DNA of 64,000 nt from Spinellus fusiger (GCA_025094145.1 JALLLS010000020.1:186001-250000), one strand, 5' to 3'; shown: positions 24,942 through 38,088, counted from the stretch's first letter. Numbers and translations: made by a program. Notes: a model not told the origin generated them from the sequence alone.

Positions 24942-25614
24942 CACACCAGGAGATTTTTCTGGCCTTTAAGCGGTGATATATTATTCCTTTTACGTCAATA
25001 TCCAAATTTGCTCTTTTATGGAATTGTGTTTAAAATCAAAGGTTTGCAAGTATCTGAATGTTTGTTTCCTTTTGTGGATACCTCAATATTAAATTGTATT
25101 ATCAATGGAATGTATTGTTTATGAATATAATTGTTTATTGTCGTAAGACTATGTCCAAAAATGGATGTTCTCCATTTGTGTCGCAGAATAACCAAAAGAG
25201 GAAGGATACTACATGTGTCAGGGATGCACAAGCAATACGACGCATTATATCATCGACACTCTTGCATTATGTCATCAAACGTATACCTCACATTATAGCT
25301 TATAGCAGTATAAAATAAGTATAAAATAATTATAAAATAATTATAAGAGATGTAAAATTGAATGAATAAAGGGCAGAGTTTAACAACGCGTTGACTGATC
25401 GGATTCCTTTGATATCTAAGATTAAAGACGACAATAAACAATATATTCCATTGATAATACAATTTAATATTGAGGTATCCACAAAAGGAAACAAACATTC
25501 AGATACTTGCAAACCTTTGATTTTAAACACAATTCCATAAAAGAGCAAATTTGGATATTGACGTAAAAGGAATAATATATCACCGCTTAAAGGCCAGAAA
25601 AATCTCCTGGTGTG
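24942..25614. mobile_element. Foldback derivative of the inverted-repeat family
   Basis: The element is 673 bp, flanked by TA on both sides. Both ends are the family's left terminus, facing inward, with arms of about 200 bp that are almost perfect reverse complements (about 24942-25122 and 25436-25614). Open frames on both strands here are mirror images of one sequence (MFVSFCGYLNIKLYYQWN occurs on each strand), so they are not genes. The reverse complementarity continues about 20 bp past the TA into the flanks. Confidence 0.85.
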
Positions 25615-28600
25615 TAGGGGTTAAACATGTTACTAACTTTGGTCTTTAACATAAGTTGCCATAAATGTGTTCTTTCATCAGTTCTTTCTCCTCTGACAAA
25701 CTGTGGTTACAAGTAGCCTTTTATATTCTTTCAGTATATTACAAGTGTAAAAGTATTAACTCTGTATGTTTAGTACATATATGCTTAAGTGTTCTATTGA
25801 TTTGTCTGTAAAGCAACCAATTCTATTGATATGCAATCAAAGAAATATTTTAATCAAAATCAAGACTGCTTACTGCGGCTTATGTTGTTGCTTGCCTATT
25901 TAATGAAATACATTTTTGTGTTTGGAATCCTCATATCTCTTATCCTTCTTTAGTATAGTTTAGTGAGATACAGTCTATTGCTTTAATGATATTCTCTGTA
26001 ATAGTGGCTATGGTGATAAAGATAATTGGCTAATCATACTAAATTAACAATTTTTATTAAAAAAAACTCCATTTTTGCAGACTAATACACCTTTTCCACT
26101 CTCAATCATCAATGAAATCATTTTCTGTAAAGTAACCAATCGAACTTCAAGAAGGCAATCAATTAAGAATAGAAAGACAGTAAGTTTTCTATCTATCTTT
26201 CTATCTTTCTATCTATCTATCTATAAAAGGAGAATTTAAAAATCCCGGCATAATGACTAATAGTAAAGGTTAAAGGTCTTTTTTTTTTAGATGTGTAGTA
26301 TATATCAATTGTAATGAAATAAAAAAGTAAAACCTTCGTTAAAGCAGATCTCCAGGGAGAATAACTACAATAGAAGTACAACATAAAATCTTACAGTGCT
26401 TAGCAAAAGAATAAATAGAGAACTTTAGGGAAATAGTAAACTCATTCATAAATTGTCACTAACGCCCATCGGTCAAATAAATAAATTTAAAATTATCATA
26501 ATTTTTTATTTTTTATTTTTTAATTTTTATTTTTGAAAGCTTTGTCCTTTATAAATTGATCATTATGATCACCTTATGAGGGCCCATGAGAAGTTAATTG
26601 ATAATACATAGCAATCACACCAATACATGAGTGAAAAAATCAAATGCATAAAGGAAGTTCCGTGACTGAAAGACATAGGAGGAACAATTTGGGAGGTGGC
26701 ATTGTCATTTTCTTAAACTCTATTCTTTAAATGAACTGAGCGACCTATCGTAACTATCTGCTGTCAGATTTTATGAACACAGTTGTGTGCAGATTTTCTC
26801 TTTGCTGCGCCGAATCAAATAAGATCTTTGACAAAAAAGATACTTCGGAAAAAAGATAAGAGGCTCTGAAAAGCTTTTTAGAAACTTTAGAGAAATAATA
26901 AAAATGTCTATAATTCAACTAAAAAAAAGTTTTTAGCCCTAAAATATGTCTTCTTATTTTTCTTTCAATGTCTAATAAATCATTATATTCAATACACTAT
27001 GCTACTTAATGTATTACTCTTTCATTGGTGACTATACTAACTCAAATATGTCTTAAAAGTTATTATAGTAAAAAGGTGAATCTAATGAGTTTAAATGAAT
27101 CAACTTTTCCTGTCGTGCACGATCACTATTTGAATAGTTGAATGCTTTGTACAAATAAGTTGATAGAATATATAACGTGCATAAGATAATTAGTATTGAT
27201 TAATCTCTTTAAAGATCGTTCAATACTTAAGCTTTATACCATGCCTGACTTAATAATATTCTTATTTTAAAAAGTTCAATCAATCTTCCGTGGATGAAGA
27301 CTCAATTATAAATATAAATAAATAAACCTTCACTCTCTGTGAAACTACTACTGATTATGACAACTCACTCACTAGCACAGTAGAGCTTCCAAATGCTTTA
27401 TTATATCTCATTAGTGGGGTAGGACTATATATATTACTGTTTGACCATATGATATAAAGAAAAACTGCACTCCTTTTCCCGGTGAAATGTTTGACAAAGT
27501 AAATCATATAAGCACCCTCGGAGTTTATTAAACAAATTCAGTCACATGTGTAATAAATATTTACTATTTTATAAAGTCTGTACAGTTTACTGATCGTAAC
27601 ATGTAACATTGTTCACAGCTGAAACTTTTGAACTTTAAAGCACAATAGTTCATGCAAAAAACATATCTTTCTATTTGAATCTCTGCTTTAATACATATAT
27701 AATAACCAATAAAGTACAGGCGAAATATAATTGACAAAAATATTAAGTCATTGGAAAAATAAGTAGCTCATCTTTAAGGTAAGAAATTTAAATATAGGCC
27801 TCATTGACAACCTAATCTCTAGAATCCACTAACGTTCGCTTACTGTTCATCAGATATATAACTTTGTGACATTATTTTGTACAAGAAAGCCTTATACGCT
27901 TCGTGTCTCCTAAAACCTGAGCTAAGCTAAAGCTTAAATAAAGTAAAAGCCTATCTCATAATAAACTGATTAATACACCGCAGCTATGGGGCTAGATCTG
28001 CGTGGGCTGAATAATAAACATGTATTCTTTACATATTGTATCATTAAGCCCATATATTAACAGAGAAGTTTTGGATTGAATTGGTGACACCACTCATATT
28101 AATAAAATATTATCATTACTTACTAGAATATGAGATATCAGGTGAACAATCCATTTAACTATGTACCTCATTATATAGAACATATTGTGTGCATAATATC
28201 TATTAGGCTTAAGTTTTATTTTATTTATTTATTTTTAAAAAAGACGATTTTCTGAACTAATAAACTATAGGATCGGTAGAAATAGCTCATTATTCACAGA
28301 ATATATATTTTTAAAAAGAAAAAAATATGGAGAAAAGATTATGGTGACAAAGTCCCCCATTAATACTACAAGAGTTAGGATCAAGAATAATGTAACCTAC
28401 TGTTGTGTTCATAAGCTAGGCTTTCTTCTGGAATTCATACTAATGATCGTGTAACCTTTTGTCGTTACAGATGCATGTTAAGACATCTTCAGTCTTACAT
28501 AAAAATATTCACTGATCTTAGATCTAACGCTTATTATAGCTGGACCAACATTTTAAACTATACAATATGTGTGCTAAAGTTGAAAGGTACCATTTCTTGA

Positions 28601-28998
28601 ACTTATTTGAACAAATATAAACTATAAAAGCTGAAGAAAGGTGATCATCGATACTTTTGACACATTAAAGTTAAAATCGATCTAACAGCTGTTCTTATTT
28701 TTCGTTAAACTTACCTAGACTTTTAACTTGTACGGTGTAGTGCACAGATTGTTCCTTGCAACTTTTTAATAAATGTAGTGGTCACTGACTTATTGGATTT
28801 CACAATCTACCAAAAACACTATGCTAAATAATGTGTATTCAAAGAAAATAAATAGATAAAAACATGATTGAGTCTCTAGATCTGTCTTTTTTCAGTATAT
28901 GCCTACTAGATATTATAGTGTCTTTTATATGACAGAATCTAATAAGACACACTTCATTATTCTTTAGATAATTCATCTGTATCATGGGTTTCCGTTAG
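25615..28998. other. Intergenic AT-rich stretch
   Basis: No gene is supported in 3.4 kb. It contains a CTAT/CTTT microsatellite at about 26188-26224 and a (TTTTTTA)n tract at about 26500-26535, similar to the one before the regulator gene at 18709. All frames are closed by frequent stops. Confidence 0.5.
26188..26224. repeat. CTAT/CTTT microsatellite
   Basis: Tandem tetranucleotides CTAT and CTTT run for about 36 bp in intergenic DNA. Confidence 0.9.
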
Positions 28999-29250
28999 TT
29001 AGTCAGCCAAGGCTCTAACAAAAATTAGGGAGAAAGATAGGGATGAACCAGAAGGCTTGGACCTTTTCTTGGTTCTAGTAGTATCAATTGTTTTATGCTT
29101 TCTTTTGTTATATCTACGAAAGTGCTTTAGGTGGTTACCATTCTCCCTTGGAGATAACAGAATATGTCTGAAGTATAATATCGCAGCTAGATCACGATTC
29201 CAAATCTTCAATGTCTTGTCTTTCATACAATTTTGGTTTGAACACCCACA
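28999..29250 (-). pseudogene. Fanzor (TnpB-like) C-terminal fragment
   Basis: Fanzors are eukaryotic RNA-guided nucleases related to TnpB, spread by transposons. This minus-strand frame keeps the last part of the zinc ribbon and the RuvC-III region: CSNQNC, then KTLKIWNRDLAAILYFRHIL. It then ends in a basic tail (KRKHKTIDTTRTKKRSKPS). The WNRDLAA motif after a CX4C pair is the family hallmark. Everything N-terminal of the CSNQNC pair is missing, because the end of Tc1-like copy C starts at 29249. The first few codons of the open frame are transposon end sequence. It cannot be functional alone. Confidence 0.75.
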
Positions 29251-30281
29251 GTCACACAACATTAGTTGGTATATGATCCCATAGTTTATAGATTTTTAAA
29301 CATGATTCATCTTCTTTTTATCACAGAATCACATTCCATTAATTAATTTCAAATTTCAAACGCATAATCTTCAACTAAAAAACTCTAGAGTTTATAATAA
29401 ACTTGAAGAAAGAGGGTGATGGAGTGTTTGCTGGCTTGAAAAATAACATTACTCCATGGGTAGTATTTCAATGGTCATTGGCATTAGCAAGTCTACTGTC
29501 CAGAATATCATTAGTAGAATCAAGACTACCGGTACATATGTACCCCTGAGGACTGGAGACATGTTGTATTTTCTGATGAGTCACTCTTTGAAGTAGAAGG
29601 TTACAAGAGAGGGGCCAGAGTGATTCAAAAAATTGGAAAAATATACAAGGCTGTTTATAGTGTGCCTACAACCAAAGGGGGGGAAGGGTAGCATAATGAT
29701 TTGGGCCTTTGGTCTTTATTGATGGCAATGTAAATCAGGACGCATGCGTCAATATTTTGGCAGAGAAACTTCTGTCATGATTCATTGAATTGAACAAGAA
29801 AGAGGATAGGGAATTTATATTCCAAGAAGATGGGGCTACCTGTTATACAGGTGGCTATACAATATGGTGGAGAACCTCACATGCAGTTAGGTGTTTTGAT
29901 TTCTGTCCCGCTCAAAGCTCTAATCTCAACCCCATTGAACATCTCTGAATCTGTCTTGATAAGCTTACCAATAACAAGAGGGTCGGTATCAAAAATATTG
30001 ATGAACTCAAGACAGATTAAAAAAAGTTTGGGGAAATATCCACGTTGATCCTGCCGAATGTTTAGTTGGTTCAATGAAGGATCGCTGCCAAAGGTGGTCC
30101 AAAAGTATTAAATAAAAACTTTTTATGTATAATAATATAAACCATATGTTAAACTAACTTTTTGTTGAATTTGAGGTCATTAGCATGTGTTTTGAGGTCT
30201 CAGTTTTTTCCTGCATAACTTATGTTCTTTCTCAGGACTTCAAGAAAGAAAGATCATATACTGATTAATGTTGTGTGACTA
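29249..30281 (+). mobile_element. Tc1-like DNA transposon, copy C (internal deletion)
   Basis: It starts CAGTCACACAACATTAG and ends TGTTGTGTGACT, about 1.03 kb, some 300 bp shorter than copies A and B. The bases before the left end are CA, not TA. It abuts the Fanzor fragment and appears to have removed or separated its N-terminal part. It is the most diverged of the three copies. Confidence 0.87.
29395..30115 (+). pseudogene. Tc1-like transposase remnant, deleted (copy C)
   Basis: The helix-turn-helix region (about 29460-29530) runs directly into the catalytic domain at about 29545. The whole linker between them (about 380 bp in copies A and B) is therefore gone. A VVFSDES-type first Asp motif and a FQEDGAT-type second motif can still be read, with stops and frame changes between. 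Confidence 0.82.
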
Positions 30282-32838
30282 ATTATATAGATGTAAATCA
30301 TAGACTGATTGTTTGTAATAAAGCTATAATGATCAGTTTGTATACGTCTGAAATCTAGGTTACGTATTATCATTCACTAAAAACTGTTGTGGGTTGAACA
30401 GGCATGATAGTATTTTTTTTTGAAAGATGAATCTCTGTCAAAGATTTCCCGCTTATTGAAAAATATAGTTCAAAATATTCTATTTTGTAAATACTGTAAG
30501 TATTGTCCGCCTTCCCTGACAGTACTTTGAGGCAGGAGATGTAGGAGAAGACGAAAACATAAATGCTAGATACATGGATGCCAGGGAAAATAGCCACAAC
30601 CACTTGGCATTCTTAACTATATAAACTATGTTCTTTTCTATTGAATAAATCATCGAAGTTTTCAAACAGTAACTGTGTACCATTCGTCAAGGGCTGTCTA
30701 GATATTGTGCAAGTCTGATTTTGTTTACTAAGATACTCTTCTCTATATTCTTACTTTCCGCTAACGTTGTTCTGTTTCCTTGGTTGGTCCTATCTATTAC
30801 AAGCACACTACCCCACTTGACCGCATTCCACTCCCGCTAAGTATCTCTATTGTTCAGCTACCTCTGAATTAGGACCATCACAGTACAACCTCAAGCTTAC
30901 AATCTGTCCTAAGAAACCTGTGTCCGTAGTCACCTCACTTAGAGAACTACCAGCCTCTTACGATCTTGCATTGCCCAAAATTACAATACTATTATATCAG
31001 TCGTACACTAAAAAATGTGATTACTATATATGAGCTTTATATAACATAGATATATTGACTCTCTAAATATAAAGGTAAAAATAATCAGTAAGGCATACAG
31101 TTACTAATGAGACAAAGGCTTAAGGTATGTACTATAGACAATAGGTATGTTAAATAAGGTCTTCAATGAAATTAGTGTCAGTAAAGGAATACAGAGCACC
31201 AGAAAAATATTATTTCTTCCTGTGATGATTAGAAGTCCAGAGTGATATTCCCAGAGAATTAAATAGTCCCGAGAACACAAATGTGAAGACTATGTCAACG
31301 TGTTTAGAAATTGCCAAGAGACATGGTGGTAATAGTTGGTAAAGTAAGAATCGGAAGGAATTTGAAATTTTAGAGTTTGTTGGCGGAAAAATCTTGGTAT
31401 TCTATGAAAGAGATGGTATTTCTGCTCAACCCATTCATCGGCAGGTTTAATAAATGAATAAAAAACTACCAACCTAGAATTACGATCCAAAATCTCAAAT
31501 AAACATAGCTTGATCAATAGCTATTGACATATTTGGTGACTAAAAAAGTGTCATGAGTCTTTTAGTCTTGTTTTCTTCTTTTGTTTGTTTGTTTCAATAT
31601 TGCTGTTGCTATGGACTCTTTAACAAAGAAAGTATTGATTTATCGGCACACTATATGATTTTTTAATCAAATGTACGTTTGAAGTATTTATTCAAAGAGT
31701 TTTTATAGTAATTGCAATTGGAAAACAAACTATAAAAATAGATAGCGAAGCCAGAAAATTTTAAAATTAAATGACCTTTCTTGGTCACAGTATCTTGTAT
31801 ATCATTCTTCAAATCAATTTGCCTTACATTGTCACATTATTTACGTGTTTCTTCCCTTTATCAGTCCAAGCAAAACCCTATGTTGAATTTCGATAAATAA
31901 CTGTAATAGCAATAAGTAAAGAGAGGGTCACTCCAATACATTCATATACTATCAGATATGTTAATTGAGAAAGGATACAATCACATTTACCTTTGACTTG
32001 AAAACACATTACAATAATACACATAATTTTTATATATCTTTTTTAAAAAATATATAATTTAAATAACTCAGAGACTAGCAGACTCATGTCTCTAGTACTT
32101 AAATAACATTTGCCAAACTCTTCTTTTGAGTAGGCTATGTGAGTAAACAAATAAGAAATATTTTAATAGAAACAACAACAATAATAATAATATTCTAAAT
32201 ACACAAGGGAAAAAAATGAAGACCTATTCACAATTCAGCTTGGAATACAGAAAACTTGATCATTAACGATTAACAAGGTTGAGGCTCTTTATTTATATAT
32301 CTTCTCAACTGATTCAATAAATAGTCTATAAAAAGGTTCACAGTGATCAAGCTATCAATTTCTTAGTGACACTAATGTTTTTACTGTTTATAAATGATTT
32401 GTCCTTGAAAATGAAGTACACTATACTTTATGGGTAGAAAGCATTAATGGCGTAGAGTTGAATAAAATGATCAATAAGAACTTGCCTATATTAAGTTTTA
32501 TAGAATAATCATGTCAATTTTCTGCTAATACTATGTAGACCTGAATATATTTATTAGTGGGTAGAAGTTTGAATATTAATAACAATGAGCTCATAGAGAA
32601 ATAATACTGTAAGAATTGCAATGAAAAAGAGAACTATTATAAGGCTATCAATTTTTCTCTTTCTTATTTTTCTGAATCAATGAGAACTAAGTATAAATCA
32701 ATCCACTATCATTTGAGTGCTTATCTTTTTAGTAAATAGTTGTAGTCAAACTTTATACATTATGCTTATTTATTATTGTTATTCTCTCTATCTCCATAGT
32801 GCTCTGTGTATCAACCAATACATGAATATGCACTCATA
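30282..32838. other. Intergenic stretch, nothing assigned
   Basis: A 75-codon open stretch at 31290-31517 (minus) and one at 30370-30603 (minus) have fairly protein-like composition, but neither matches a family I know and neither has splice-linked neighbours. I looked here for the missing N-terminal part of the Fanzor at 28999 and did not find it. Confidence 0.4.
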
Positions 32839-33776
32839 TGCACCTAAAGATTTTTCTGGTCTTTAAGCGGCAATACTACGTTCCTGTTACGTGATTTAGA
32901 GTAATTCTCTATTACAGAACTATATTTAAAATCAAAAGGTTTGCAAGCATCTAAACTTTATTTCCTTTTATGGATACCTCAATATCAAATTGTATTATCA
33001 ATAAAACATATTGTTGATGAAGAAAATTGTTCATTATAATAATATATTATTACTATGGCTACTGCCCCAGTGCATTCTTTATAGCAATTGAATCTTCACC
33101 TTTAAGGCTTAACAATTTATTCTAGGAAAAGAGATACACCAGAGACTACACTTTAGACACTATGGATAGTATAGAAGAGCACCTGGAACTGATGTAAGAA
33201 AACCCTTTACTTACCTACTGATAATTAACAAGTATCTTGCATAGTAGAATAAGCCACAGCCCAAATGAAAACACTTTTTACCTTTTTACCTCAAGAATAG
33301 CCTTTGGTAGTGTCTACTACTATGTTATTTGTTTTATTTGTTTTATTAATAATAGCACATTATTATGCTCAGTTATGCTTATATTAACAAGTACCTATGT
33401 ATCAATTTATTTGTTTCTATGGGAAATAATAAAATAATAATATTAAAACAAATAATTCTTTTCTCTCTATTCTGGTAATCTATTACACTTTCTTATTCAC
33501 TCCTACTGTGAGCTTAACGATAACACTTTATGTTAAGAGAATAGCAAGGCCTGAGTTTCGATAGTGGAGTAATTCTGGTTTGATTTATTCTTTTTATAGT
33601 CATTTTTATAATGTTCAACTGCAAAATCAATATTCATTGCTAAAATAGGTATATGGAGATTGAAATATATTATTTAGATGGCGAATTTATATTTAAAACA
33701 TATTAACCAATAAAAATGGTATATTTTGATATCCCGTATTTTTTCCCTTCTATATCCCAAGATCTTTAACTGTGAA
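32839..33776 (+). mobile_element. TA-type inverted-repeat transposon, about 0.94-kb non-autonomous copy (copy 3)
   Basis: The left end CACCTAAAGATTTTTCTGG and the right end CCCAAGATCTTTAACTGTG are decayed family termini. The interior is collinear with copies at 41176 and 43602 for most of its length and encodes nothing. It ends about 140 bp before the phosphoglycerate mutase ATG, so it forms most of that gene's upstream region. Confidence 0.8.
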
Positions 33777-33915
33777 TGTACTCAAAGTGTATCTCCGCCA
33801 TACACCAAGCATGACGTCAGAGATCTTCCCACTGATACGCATTGAAACTCCTCTCTATTTGATCCTGATTTTCCAGATCTGTTTTTGATGTTTTTTATTT
33901 TTACTACTTTTCACT

Positions 33916-35609
33916 ATGCCCGGAGGAGGAGAAATGCCCAAGGCCGTACAGGTCCCTAAGGAAAAAACATGCCTTATCTGTATTGATGGTTGGGGTGTCT
34001 CTGGTGAAGAAAACAGCCGAGGAGATGCTATCCGTAATGCAGAGACACCTGTTATGGACTATCTTGCCAAAGAATATCCCTACACTACAATTAGTGCACA
34101 TGGATTGAATGTGGGTCTTCCTGATGGACTTATGGGTAACTCTGAAGTGGGTCATTTGAACATTGGTGCTGGACGAGTTGTATACCAAGTAAGTTGTTTG
34201 CTGTATAAATATGCATATAAAAAGAATATGAGAAGGAGAGCATTTATCATTGATTGCAATGTTTTGTATTGGTTATAAATCTCATTATGCATGTCTATCT
34301 ACTTTGTATTTTATTCTAGGATATTGTACGCATTGATCTCTCAATGAAAGAAAACAAATTCGGCACACTGGAAAACATCAAGGGTGCCTTTGAGAATGCT
34401 AAGGCTGGCAATGGCCGTCTTCACTTCTTGGGTCTTGTTTCAGACGGAGGTGTCCACGCACACATTGATCATTTAGTGGCTCTTCTTCGTGCTGCCAAAG
34501 AAGCCCAGGTCCCTGAAGTGTACATCCACTTTTTTGGTGATGGTCGTGATACTTCACCAAAGTCTGCTTCCAAATACATGCAGCAGCTCCAGGAAGCTGT
34601 GCAGCAGCTGAACTACAGTACCATTGCTACTATTGTGGGTCGTTACTATGCTATGGACCGCGACAAGCGTTGGGAGCGTGTTCAGATCGCATTTGAGGCA
34701 CTGACAGAAGGCAAGGGTCAAAAAGCAGAGAATGCCGTCAAAGCCATTGAAGAGCGTTATGAACAAGGAGAAACTGATGAATTCTTGAAGCCTATTGTTT
34801 TGTCTGAACAAGGCCGCATCAGTGACAACGACACTCTTTTCTTCTTCAACTTTCGCTCTGACCGTGCTCGTGAGTTATCTCAGGCCTTGGGAATTGCTCC
34901 CTGTCCATTTGACTCTGTGGTTCCTAAGAATCTCTCCATTTATACCATGACTCAATACAAGAGTGATTTCCCTTTTAAGATTGCCTTCCCTGCCCAAACT
35001 ATGGACAATGTACTGGCAGAATGGTTCGCCAAGAACGCCATTCCCCAATGTCATATAGCAGAAACCGAAAAATACGCCCATGTTACTTTCTTCTTCAATG
35101 GTGGTACTGAGGCACAATTCGACAAGGAGGAGCGTGTTATGGTGAGCTCTCCCAGAGTAGCCACCTATGATTTACAGCCAGAGATGAGTGCTCATGGAGT
35201 AGCTGAAAAAGTAGCCGAGGCTATGGCTTCTGATGCCTACCCTTTTGTTATGTGCAACTTTGCTCCTCCCGATATGGTAGGCCACACTGGCGACTATGAG
35301 GCTGCCATTAAAGGTGTTGGGGCCACGGATGCTGCCATTGGTGTCATTTATGAAGCCTGTAAGAAATATGGCTACATCTTGTTTGTCACAGCAGATCATG
35401 GAAATGCAGAGAAGATGCTTTCTGATGACTTCAAGACACCCCACACAGCCCACACTTGTTCACCTGTGCCTTTTGTTATGGCCACTCACAAATATAAGTA
35501 CATCAAAGATCCTCAAGGCCGCTTGGCAGATGTTGCACCCACTGTTTTACGTATTATGGGTGTAGATGTGCCCAAGGAAATGGACGGTAGCAGTTTGTTA
35601 GAAGAATAG
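33916..35609 (+). CDS. 2,3-bisphosphoglycerate-independent phosphoglycerate mutase
   Basis: It interconverts 3- and 2-phosphoglycerate in glycolysis and gluconeogenesis, in the cytosol, using two metal ions and a phosphoserine intermediate. Two exons, 33916-34188 and 34320-35609, join in phase to give 520 residues, the usual length. The alkaline-phosphatase-superfamily motifs are present: CIDGWG, the catalytic serine in [49 protein letters not shown] and TADHGNAE, then TPHTAHT. The intron has GTAAGT and TTCTAG ends. The enzyme is unrelated to the cofactor-dependent mutase of baker's yeast. The gene converges on the primase gene with about 200 bp between stops. Confidence 0.97.
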
Positions 35610-35811
35610 GCAAGATCTATTTCAAGCAGAAAATAGTAATAATAATAAAAAGAAAGAAAGATGTATACACATGCAAAATAGGTATTTGTTTTTGACTAAG
35701 AGGATTTCAATAGGGAATCCTTATGGCTACTCTGCAATAGGGCAAGACAGAAGAGAAAGAGGAGGAAGGAGGAAGCTGTAGTGGCACTGTCATTGAGTTC
35801 ATTGACTCGTT

Positions 35812-37925
35812 TTAGTCTACCTCCATCATTGCAGTGGCAGCAGTAGCGGCAGTAGCAGCAGTGACATTGGCTAACTCCTTACTCTGTTCATAGTATTGGT
35901 TAGGATGCTCAATGATATCTGCCTTCTCTTGCATATTGGAGTGAGTGAGTTCAAAGTGGCGTGTACAGGCCAATTGGAAGTGTTTCTCTCGTAAGAGATC
36001 CTTGATTTCGCCCACTTGTTCTCGGTTGAGATTATCCTCAAGAAGTTTGTTCTCCAAAGTATCTGAAGAAAGGTGTTTGAAAGGACAGCCGTGATGATCA
36101 CCAGCAGAGGGCTGATTGCCAGTAATGATCTTTAAACAGCTATGTCACCACAGGACACACCATTAGCATTATGTTTCTCTTCACACTAAAAGGAGAAAGA
36201 AAAAGATACCTACTTGTAAGGCCTGTAATTGGCTCGTTTGCCCTCCATACCATAATTATAACGAATATTATAAGCATACATCTTTTGGAATTTATCATCT
36301 GTAAGTTCTGAGAATGCTTTGCGCCAAAAGAACATGGCCTCATTAATACTGAGTCCAATGCCCTGAGGAAATATCAGCCCAAGAACTCGTTCTCTTTAAC
36401 TTACCTTGAGGAAAAGTCCATATTGCAAACGACCTCCATGACGAAGATGGTGGTTTTTATGGAGTGTAGTGTGTAAATGGCGCATACATAGAGGAGCGTG
36501 TGCATAAACAGCCTAGAATAACAAAAGGGTTGATATCAGCAGAGATCTTCCTCCTCTAGTAAATGTATAGCCTACCTTGTTGACATCTGCTGCCTTTATG
36601 GCTTCTCCTGATGCAGGATCGCTCTCACCGTATTCTTTGCCTATGTACTGTTTCTCAACATTAAGAAGGATGGGTCTTAGGCGGTTGTCTTCCTCCATTC
36701 TTGGAAGTAGTTTAGCAGTGGCCTATAAATGCATAGTGGATGAGCCAATGTATTCTTCTATGCAGTGGTATTTACTGACCTCCATTGCCTTTAGCAAATA
36801 CACTTTGTATTCATCCATAAGCAAACTAATCTGGTCTCCCATAGGTACATAGACCTTTCCACCCTTTACATACACTGAGCGACGAAAGACGAGTTCTTGT
36901 GCCTTTTCAAAGTCAACCTAATTCCTTTTCTTTAGCCGTGTTTCTTTTCCTATGTCTCCAAATAACCCTACCACAAAATACGTCTCGTCTTGTACTATAG
37001 CAGATGCCGGCTTTCTTGCTGCCTTTACTTCAGTAAAATTGATACTGTTTTCCAACTCGGTGGCTATTTCTGCCTTCTCCTTCTGACTCAACTACCAAGC
37101 CATCCACACATACAATGAACGAGAGGCCATTTCTTCTTCTATGAACAGCGACCTACCACATTCCAATTAAGACTCAATCCCTCCAGAAACTCCTTCTTCT
37201 TTTCCATTCTTTCTTGTTCAAACCGATATCTAAAGAGCAGTATTTGTGTTACTACCAATCCAACTACATTAATACAGAATCCTCTTTTTTCTGTCCAGAG
37301 AAAAAGACAGAGACGGTCCTTATAGATCAACACACACTTACTTGAACAAGGCAGATTCTTGTCGCAAAAACCAATTCCTCAGAGATTCACTTTGAAATTA
37401 GACAAGAAGAAGAGTTAGACATCCTTCTCTTGGGGGCTGGTCCAGGCATCTCTCTAAATATATGAATCTACCTTCGACAATAGGCCAGTCTCAATACAAA
37501 GTGACTGATATGATCTTTACGGCGTTCTGCATACACATCAGCCTTATTTCCCTCATCATATTTTAATGGCAGTCGTTCTGAAAGGACAGGATCTATGGCA
37601 GCTCTAAATTCAGGACCTCGTTGGTTGCGTAGGGACGCTGTTTCCAGTGCCTTGAGGACTAGCAAGAGAGAGAGAGAGAAACAAACAAACAAACAAACAA
37701 ACAATACAGCATAAGAAAGACACTTTCTGTTTCGTCATGCATACCATACAGTCGGTCAAGAGCAAATGACTCAAACTCTTCCATAGTTATTTCGAGGGAC
37801 GGTGGCTGTAGATAGAAATTGAGGCGAGAAGGATACTCTGCTAACAAAGAATCAAGACCGGAATCCGTAGATACTTTGGGTTTCGTTTTCTCTGTAAAGC
37901 GATTGTTCTTTCTTTGTCGGTTCAT
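35812..37925 (-). CDS. PRI2: DNA primase large subunit
   Basis: This is the regulatory subunit of the primase-polymerase alpha complex, which starts RNA primers at the replication fork in the nucleus. Ten exons join in phase to about 492 residues: 37925-37745, 37658-37472, 37389-37342, 37229-37157, 37091-36972, 36917-36780, 36722-36576, 36512-36405, 36362-36214 and 36139-35812. The N-terminal domain is typical ([39 protein letters not shown]). The C-terminal domain keeps the four cysteines of the 4Fe-4S cluster: [21 protein letters not shown] and LACTRHFE. The tail is an Ala-Thr run. The intron at 37744-37659 contains an AAAC microsatellite. The 5' end is about 160 bp from the next minus-strand gene. 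Confidence 0.95.
37679..37703. repeat. AAAC microsatellite in primase intron 1
   Basis: Six AAAC units follow an AG dinucleotide run. A second AAAC array (about 39577-39607) lies in the first intron of the neighbouring Rab-GAP gene. On the coding strand both read GTTT, i.e. pyrimidine-rich intron sequence. Confidence 0.88.
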
Positions 37926-38088
37926 TTCTCAACACAAAAAAGGAAAAGATGAAAATATATTTTTAAAAAAATAATAATAAACGAAACGCGCCTTGTCTTT
38001 CTATCACTCTTTCCTTTACTCTTTCTCTTTTTCGATATCACATGACATCCATTGAATCAAGTCACAGACCAAGTCACAGGCCTCCTCT

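Noticed and set aside
25016..25548. Several 70-90-codon frames on both strands
   Set aside because: They lie in the arms of the foldback element and repeat the same residues on opposite strands, so they are products of the inverted repeat.
30370..30683. Candidate N-terminal half of the Fanzor at 28999, beyond Tc1 copy C
   Set aside because: The two overlapping minus-strand frames contain no RuvC-I or Lys-Gly motif and no sequence that joins to the CSNQNC fragment.
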